This document shows, piece after piece, positions 59,701 to 64,000 of a stretch of 64,000 nt of DNA. Each line of letters begins with the position of its first letter. The first letter of the stretch is position 1. The stretch spans positions 48,064-112,063 of the forward strand of contig NZ_JACBJQ010000022.1 of assembly GCF_013404075.1 (NCBI RefSeq), written 5' to 3'. Below the pieces are notes generated by a model. The model saw only the letters and a list, made by a program, of their open reading frames with translations. It ran no database searches and was not told the DNA's origin. A program made the translations under genes and the position numbers. Source of the DNA: Mycolicibacterium vinylchloridicum (lineage in GTDB: Bacteria > Actinomycetota > Actinomycetes > Mycobacteriales > Mycobacteriaceae).

Positions 59701-60043
59701 CACAAACAAATACTAGCGTGGAGTAGATTCTGTGAGGATCAAGCCCTCAATGTAGGCGTCTGGCGGGTGATGTTCAGCGACGCGCATTCCCGTCCCGCGG
59801 GTCCGATGATGCTTGTCCGTGTTAGTCACGGGCCAGGGAGCGTCGGTTGCTGATCGCGAGTCTCCGGCTACCGCGTTGTGACACTCTTGGCAATCGTTGT
59901 TTCGATATTCAAGAACATCGACTCTACTCGCTCAGCTCAAAGTATTTGTCCGCTCACGTGTGGCCCCGCGGCTGCACGGTATGGCGTATGTTTCCGGTGC
60001 AGCACTTGCAGATTCGCAATTGCGACGGACACGAAGGAACGCG
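59701..60043. other. Gap of about 340 bp before the crotonase gene
   Basis: I see no gene with a convincing start and ribosome binding site. The crotonase frame stays open back to 59897, but those 49 codons have no family match. A TATGTT at 59987-59992 is a possible -10. This gap marks the end of the conserved part of the window. Confidence 0.45.
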
Positions 60044-60793
60044 GTGGATAACGTCGACGTTGAGATCCATAACAAGACCACTGTCATCACCATCCGCAGG
60101 GAATCGAAACGCAATGCGATCGATCCGTCGGTGACTGCTGGGCTCGACAGCGCGTTCAACGCTTACGAAGACGATCCTGGGCAATGGTGTGCGATCTTGT
60201 ACGGCGGGCCAGAGATCTTCTCTGCAGGAGCCGATCTGGGTCTGGGAGTTGGTGAACCAACCCCGCGCGGTGGCTTAGCGGGTTTGATCACCCGCGAGCG
60301 CAGCAAGCCCCTCATCGCCGCGGTTGAGGGGCTTGCGGTGGGTGGTGGGCTCGAGCTCGTCCTGAGCTGCGACCTGGTCGTCGCCAGCACGGCGGCGAAG
60401 TTCGGCCTCCCTGAGGTCAAGCGGGGTCTGATGCCGGATTTCGGAGGTGCATTCCGGATCATGCGCGCATTGCCACCGAACATTGGTCGCGAATTGTTGC
60501 TTACGGCCAAGGCGCTCGACGCGCAACGCGCAGAACGTCTCGGCTTTGTCAACCGACTCGTTGAACCTGGGTGCGTGCTAGAGGCCGCGCTCGCACTGGC
60601 CGAGGAGATCTGTGCGAATGCGCCGCTGGCGGTTCAGGGCGCGCTCAAGGTTGCGAACGCGGCCAAGGGCGACGAATCGTATCTGTGGCGACTCTCGGAC
60701 GAGGTTCACGCCGGCCTGATCACCTCAAACGACCTTGTCGAAGGGGTAGGTGCCTTCTTCGAGAAACGGTCACCGCGCTGGTCCGGTACGTAA
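60044..60793 (+). CDS. Enoyl-CoA hydratase/isomerase family protein (crotonase)
   Basis: A 249-aa crotonase-fold protein acting on CoA thioesters. VEIHNKTTVITIRRESKRNAID (split) is the N-terminal strand pair; FSAGADLGLGV forms the first oxyanion contact; EGLAVGGGLELVLSCDLVVA holds the second. Residues at the usual catalytic Glu positions are PEVKRGLMPDFGG, in which one Glu is kept. I chose GTG 60044 after GAAGGA. It begins a region with somewhat lower GC content and many damaged genes. Confidence 0.88.
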   Translation: MDNVDVEIHNKTTVITIRRESKRNAIDPSVTAGLDSAFNAYEDDPGQWCAILYGGPEIFSAGADLGLGVGEPTPRGGLAGLITRERSKPLIAAVEGLAVGGGLELVLSCDLVVASTAAKFGLPEVKRGLMPDFGGAFRIMRALPPNIGRELLLTAKALDAQRAERLGFVNRLVEPGCVLEAALALAEEICANAPLAVQGALKVANAAKGDESYLWRLSDEVHAGLITSNDLVEGVGAFFEKRSPRWSGT

Positions 60794-60800
60794 GTCGCGG

Positions 60801-61346
60801 CTACGGTGCCCATGTTGCCGACGTCACGACATCGCCATGCCGCGGGAACACCTTCTCGATCAAGACTCGATGGACTTCTTCATCGAGGTCCAGACATAGA
60901 TCGCTCAGCACGGTCAGCTGATAGTCGAGATCGGCTGCCTGCCGGATGGTCGACAGCACCACCCCGCCAGTGGCGATTCCGGCGAGCACCAGATGGTCAA
61001 CATCGCGGGCGCGTAGCACTTCCGGCAAATCGCTCCCGGCGAACGCGCTGATGCGCTTCTTCGTCACCACCAGCTCACCCTTCCCCCGGAGCAGCCTGGG
61101 CTCGACTTCCGTCGACGGTTCGCCGAGCACGAGGTTTCCGCTCTTCTTCACGGCAGTGAAGCTCTTATTACGGTCCGACACTTCGGGATAGCCGGGATCA
61201 AAGCCGACCCGTACAAGGATCACCGGAATGTTGGCGTCTTCGGCCTTCGCTTGTGCAGCCACGACCCGGTCGAAGTACTCCGGCGTCGCTCCGTACCGGC
61301 TCGTCGTACCGTGCTGAATATCCATGAGCAGCAACGCCGTACCCAT
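60801..61346 (-). CDS. Isochorismatase-like hydrolase lacking the nucleophilic Cys
   Basis: A 181-aa isochorismatase-fold protein. LLLMDIQHG holds the Asp and KGELVVTKKRISAF the Lys of the Asp-Lys-Cys triad. The third block reads AGIATGGVVLSTIRQA where cysteine hydrolases have T-x-x-C-V, so Cys is Val. Isochorismatases proper also lack this Cys, so it may use another mechanism or only bind. I chose ATG 61346. It ends 7 bp from the convergent crotonase stop. Confidence 0.82.
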   Translation of the reverse strand: MGTALLLMDIQHGTTSRYGATPEYFDRVVAAQAKAEDANIPVILVRVGFDPGYPEVSDRNKSFTAVKKSGNLVLGEPSTEVEPRLLRGKGELVVTKKRISAFAGSDLPEVLRARDVDHLVLAGIATGGVVLSTIRQAADLDYQLTVLSDLCLDLDEEVHRVLIEKVFPRHGDVVTSATWAP

Positions 61347-61398
61347 GTGAGCTCCGTTCTTGGTCACACCGATCTGCGGACACTGTGCCCGTCGGCGG

Positions 61399-62141
61399 TC
61401 AATACTGGGTGTTGCCCGCGTCGACGGGGACAGCGGCGGATGTGACGAATCGGGATTCATCGCCGGCGAGCCACAGGACGGCGTCGGCGATGTCGGGCGA
61501 CTGACACGTCGAATCAGGCAGCAATCCTGACAACATACCCGTCAGATGGGGGTGCGCCCCGTGCGTGCGATTGATGACATCGGTCATGTCGCCCGACGCC
61601 ATGGCAGTAGCCGTCGGCCCAGGGTGCACGCTGTTCACCCTGATGGAGTGAACGCCGAGTTCCGCGGCGAAGGCGCGCGCCATGCCGCTCACCGCATGCT
61701 TGCTCGTCACGTAGTGCACCATTAACGGCTGTGCCTTCAGGCCGGTGTTCCACGTGCTGGCCACGTTGATGTCCATGGTGTCGCCGAAGTTGTCTGGGGT
61801 GATCTCGTTCCATGGCTGAACCGCGGCGATTCCGGCGTTGGCGACGATAATGTCGAGGCGCCCGAGTTCGTCGACTTCACCGGCGACCGCTTCGGAAAGT
61901 GCTTGACAGTCCCGAGTGTCGACGGTGCGGCCGATGATGCGGCGCCCCTTCGCCTTAACTGAGCGAATTGTAGTGTCGAAATCTTCGCTGGGGCGTGGGG
62001 CACGAACGGCGCAATCGGCTGGGCGATGGCCACGGCGATGATGTCGGCGCCGGCGTCGGCCATGCGCTCGGCATGTGCACGTCCCTGTCTGCGAGCTGCG
62101 CCGGTGATGAGAGCGACCTTGCCGTCCAACCTAGTGCCCAC
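61399..62141 (-). pseudogene. SDR-family dehydrogenase, broken by frameshift and internal deletion
   Basis: The 5' part (GTG 62141 after GAGGAG) reads GTRLDGKVALITGAARRQGRAHAERMADAGADII (split), a mycofactocin-type SDR start. At the G-run 61990-61993 one base is missing; shifting frame there restores SEDFDTTIRSVKAKGRR...VANAGIA. Further on, near 61735-61746, WNT is followed directly by GLKAQPLMVHYVTSKHAV, so about 25 residues, including the catalytic Ser, are missing in frame. The acidic NAD residue is also changed (AVAI for AVDI). The C-terminus VPVDAGNTQY is intact. Two independent lesions make a true pseudogene likely. Confidence 0.8.
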
Positions 62142-62234
62142 GTAGAACTCCTCACTCTGTCGGGCATCAGCCCGGCGTAGTTGGTCCTCGTCACCGCATG
62201 GAAGTGACGAAACCGGCCGCACTCTCGCGGCAAC

Positions 62235-62267
62235 ACACTAGTGTTTCGTTGAGAACGATAGTTCGTT
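62235..62267. promoter_or_regulatory. Cluster of inverted repeats in the divergent SDR/monooxygenase region
   Basis: ACACTAGTGT (62235-62244) is a perfect 10-bp palindrome. It is followed by TCGTT (62246-62250), AACGA (62254-62258) and TCGTT (62263-62267), alternating half-sites that give GAAC-N4-GTTC. Such spacing is typical of TetR-type operators. Confidence 0.45.
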
Positions 62268-62314
62268 GTTTTTGAGAGGCATCAAAATCGCCATCCTACA
62301 CAGGAGGAGACCAC

Positions 62315-63286
62315 GTGTTCACGCTGCGGTTCGACATGCGCGCGCCCTCCATCGGCGCGCCGGCCTCCGAACTTTACGCTGCCGCGATGGAGATGGCTGA
62401 GTGGTCAGATTCGCACGGTTGCCTCAGTGTGTATGTGTGCGAGCATCATTGCGCCGAGGATGGTTACCTGCCTTCGCCGCTGGTGCTCAGTGCGGCGCTG
62501 GCAGCACGGACGCACGCCGTGCCGATTATCATCACCGTGATATTGCCTTTTTACGACCCGGCTCGGCTGGCAGAAGACATGGCAGTACTCGACCATGTCA
62601 GCAAAGGGCGTGCCACCTACGTCTTCGGAATCGGCTATCGCGCTGAAGAATTCGCCCATTTCGGGCTGGAGCTCGCCGCCCGTGGGCGGTTGTGTGACGA
62701 GAAGATCGAGGTATTGCGACGACTGTTGGCGGGCGAAACCGTGGAGTGGGCCGGTCGGCGAATGACCGTCACGCCGCAGCCGTATCGAGATGGAGGACCC
62801 ACGATGATGTGGGGTGGCGCAAGCCTTGCTGCCGCGCGACGTGCCGGCAGGTACGGGCTTGGGATGTTGGCGAACGGTGTGCTGCCTGGGATGCGCGACG
62901 CCTACGAGGAAGCGTGTCGTACGGCCGGCCATCAACCCGGATTCTTCTCGGGCCCCGATCGGCAAACCGCCACCGTCTGCTTCGTCGCAAACGATGTTGA
63001 TGAGGCGTGGGCAGAGATCGGCAAGTATCTTCTGCACGACGCCATGGCGTACGCAGAGTGGAATCCCGACAACGAGGCATCCGCAAACATTTCCACCGCG
63101 ACGACGGTCGAGGAACTGCGCACGAGCCCTAGCCATGTGATCCTGACGCGCGAACAGGCCGCAGAGCGGATCCGCAACGGCGAGATCCTGAACCTCACAC
63201 CATTGTGTGGCGGCTTGCCACCTGAGATTGCCTGGCCGTACTTGCGGCGCGCAGTCGCGGCGTGTTCGTCAGCCGCCACGGCATGA
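62315..63286 (+). CDS. LLM-class flavin-dependent monooxygenase
   Basis: A 323-aa luciferase-like (F420- or FMN-dependent) oxidoreductase with a TIM-barrel fold. CEHHCAEDGYLPSPLVLSAAL (split) is the segment near the cofactor; GRATYVFGIGYRAEEFAHFG follows, and GPTMMWGGASLAAARRAGRYG is the barrel's second half. Mycobacteria use such enzymes in steroid, alkanesulfonate and xenobiotic oxidation. GTG 62315 follows the very strong AGGAGGAG. It is divergent from the SDR pseudogene and appears intact. Confidence 0.88.
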   Translation: MFTLRFDMRAPSIGAPASELYAAAMEMAEWSDSHGCLSVYVCEHHCAEDGYLPSPLVLSAALAARTHAVPIIITVILPFYDPARLAEDMAVLDHVSKGRATYVFGIGYRAEEFAHFGLELAARGRLCDEKIEVLRRLLAGETVEWAGRRMTVTPQPYRDGGPTMMWGGASLAAARRAGRYGLGMLANGVLPGMRDAYEEACRTAGHQPGFFSGPDRQTATVCFVANDVDEAWAEIGKYLLHDAMAYAEWNPDNEASANISTATTVEELRTSPSHVILTREQAAERIRNGEILNLTPLCGGLPPEIAWPYLRRAVAACSSAATA

Positions 63287-63298
63287 AAATGTCCTTCT

Positions 63299-63473
63299 CA
63301 CCGCGCCCGTGGAGGTCATTCGCTGCGTATGTGCTGATCAGTTCTTGTACTATTTCGGCTCGATCGAGGCGCATGAAATGGCCTGCCTCGTCGCTCACTT
63401 CGTGACGACTGCGATGAGAAGCCCGGCGGCGCTCAGTGTGCCGATCCGTGAGTCGATCGCACCGTCGACCTGA
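63299..63473 (-). pseudogene. Possible alpha/beta-hydrolase C-terminal remnant
   Basis: On the minus strand a short frame reads SDEAGHFMRLDRAEIVQELISTY, which resembles the catalytic-His region and last helix of alpha/beta hydrolases (GH-x-x-x-L-x-R-P). No upstream hydrolase sequence is present in any frame within the gap, so at most this is a relic. It could be chance. Confidence 0.25.
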
Positions 63474-63488
63474 CCGTGCACGCGACGA

Positions 63489-63873
63489 TCAAGACGCAGG
63501 AAACTCGATCACACCGCGGATATTGCGGCTGTTGCGCAGATCGTCGATAGCGTCGTTTATGTCCTCGAGCCGGTAGCGTTTCGTCACGAGTTCGTCGAGC
63601 ATCAGCGACCCCGACTGATACATCGAAAGTAGTTTTGGCATGCTCGCCCGTGGGTTCAGTCCGCCGTACAACACACCTTTGAGCTGCTTGTGTGATGTGA
63701 CGAATTCGGCGAGCGACATGGGTACCGAGAATTCCGTTATCGGCGTCATGCCGGTCACTACGCAGGTGCCGCCCTTGCGGGTGAGCATCAGTGCGATTGG
63801 GATGATGTCGGTGTGCACTACTCCCATGGTGATGATCACTCGATCAGCCATGACCCCGGCCGTGAGTCCGCGC
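63489..63873 (-). pseudogene. Zinc alcohol dehydrogenase, NDMA-dependent type, 5' part cut off by an insertion
   Basis: Only about 128 C-terminal residues of a protein of about 370 aa remain. LTAGVMADRVIITMGVVHTD (just before and after the ATG at 63851) leads into GGTCVVTGMTPITEF, LYGGLNPRASMPKLL, LDELVTKRYRLEDINDAIDDL and NIRGVIEF, the end of the cofactor domain of mycobacterial NDMA-dependent dehydrogenases. Homology stops at about 63873, where IS-like sequence begins. The catalytic zinc domain is gone, so the protein cannot work. Confidence 0.75.
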
Positions 63874-64000
63874 GGTCAAGTCCAGGGGCGTGGTGTACGA
63901 CGTCGTCGTGTGATTCTTCGATGTGATGGTTCAGGCGGTCAGTGCCGCGGGGGTGGCCTCCTGTTCGGTCGGTGAGCTCTGATCGGCTCGGGATTTGCTG
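63874..64000 (-). mobile_element. Insertion sequence end with transposase C-terminus (IS256-like, tentative)
   Basis: From 63874 the sequence no longer matches the dehydrogenase. The outer end begins GGTCAAGTCCAGGGGCGTGG, a pattern I associate with IS256-type elements of actinobacteria. On the minus strand a frame entering from the right edge ends ...RADQSSPTEQEATPAALTA with a stop at 63931-63933, a plausible low-complexity transposase C-terminus. The rest lies outside the window, so family and target duplication cannot be checked. Confidence 0.6.

Noticed and set aside
1..64000. CRISPR array or tandem repeat locus
   Set aside because: No regularly spaced repeats were seen while reading the window.

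Overview
The window is a high-GC actinobacterial chromosome segment, almost certainly from a mycobacterium and most likely a rapidly growing, Mycolicibacterium-type species. The evidence is the order murC-ftsQ-ftsZ-pgeF-yggS-sepF-yggT-wag31, a mycothiol gene (mshC), lppL, cysQ, a DUF3090/SCO1664-type pair, hisE-hisG and a glucose permease beside zwf/gnd. Many genes start with GTG or TTG, stops and starts often overlap by 4 bp, and several genes have a -10 hexamer 6-7 nt before the start codon, as in leaderless mycobacterial mRNAs. Gene and family names come from recognising sequence motifs and gene order; no search was run.

Layout. 1-7.6 kb: division and cell-wall cluster, ending in wag31 (DivIVA) and a small membrane protein. 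7.6-28.9 kb: a block I do not associate with this place in M. tuberculosis. It holds a TIGR01777-type epimerase, a divergent pyruvate-kinase-like protein, a five-gene operon (sulfotransferase, MBL-fold hydrolase, SDR, class I amidotransferase, beta-lactamase-like lipoprotein) divergent from an IclR regulator, a RidA/amidase pair, a CitA/CitB-type two-component system facing a tctCBA tricarboxylate transporter, a stress protein, TerC, an ECF sigma/anti-sigma pair, a flavodoxin-like reductase, a YkgB protein, an orphan gene between tRNA-like repeats, and tRNA-Leu(GAG). 29-41.2 kb: conserved mycobacterial order (M20 dipeptidase, PEBP protein, pyrD, lppL, uppP, histidine phosphatase, DUF3090, kinase-like protein, cysQ, mshC), with a Hip1-like lipoprotein hydrolase inserted. 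41.2-45.8 kb: two acyl-CoA dehydrogenases, a DUF222/HNH (13E12-type) protein and a PAC2 protein. 45.9-58.3 kb: metH behind a candidate S-adenosylhomocysteine riboswitch, then zwf, gnd, a HAD phosphatase, glcP, a lipoprotein, hisE, hisG, a DUF4126 membrane protein and a flavoprotein disulfide reductase. 58.3-59.7 kb: an ArsR-SRPBCC-flavodoxin operon. 59.7-64 kb: an eroding catabolic region (crotonase, isochorismatase-like protein, doubly damaged SDR, luciferase-like monooxygenase, truncated alcohol dehydrogenase) ending in what looks like an insertion sequence that cuts the dehydrogenase.

How it works together. The first part builds and divides the cell: precursor ligase, divisome, Z-ring anchor and polar scaffold. 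UppP supplies lipid carrier for the same wall. Thiol and sulfur metabolism recurs: mshC (mycothiol), cysQ (PAP/PAPS), a sulfotransferase, and metH under probable SAH control. The strongest single observation is the metH leader: a 6-bp P1 and a 6-bp pseudoknot helix match the SAH aptamer layout, and the pseudoknot's 3' strand overlaps the anti-Shine-Dalgarno arm of a hairpin that hides the metH ribosome binding site. This predicts a translational ON switch.
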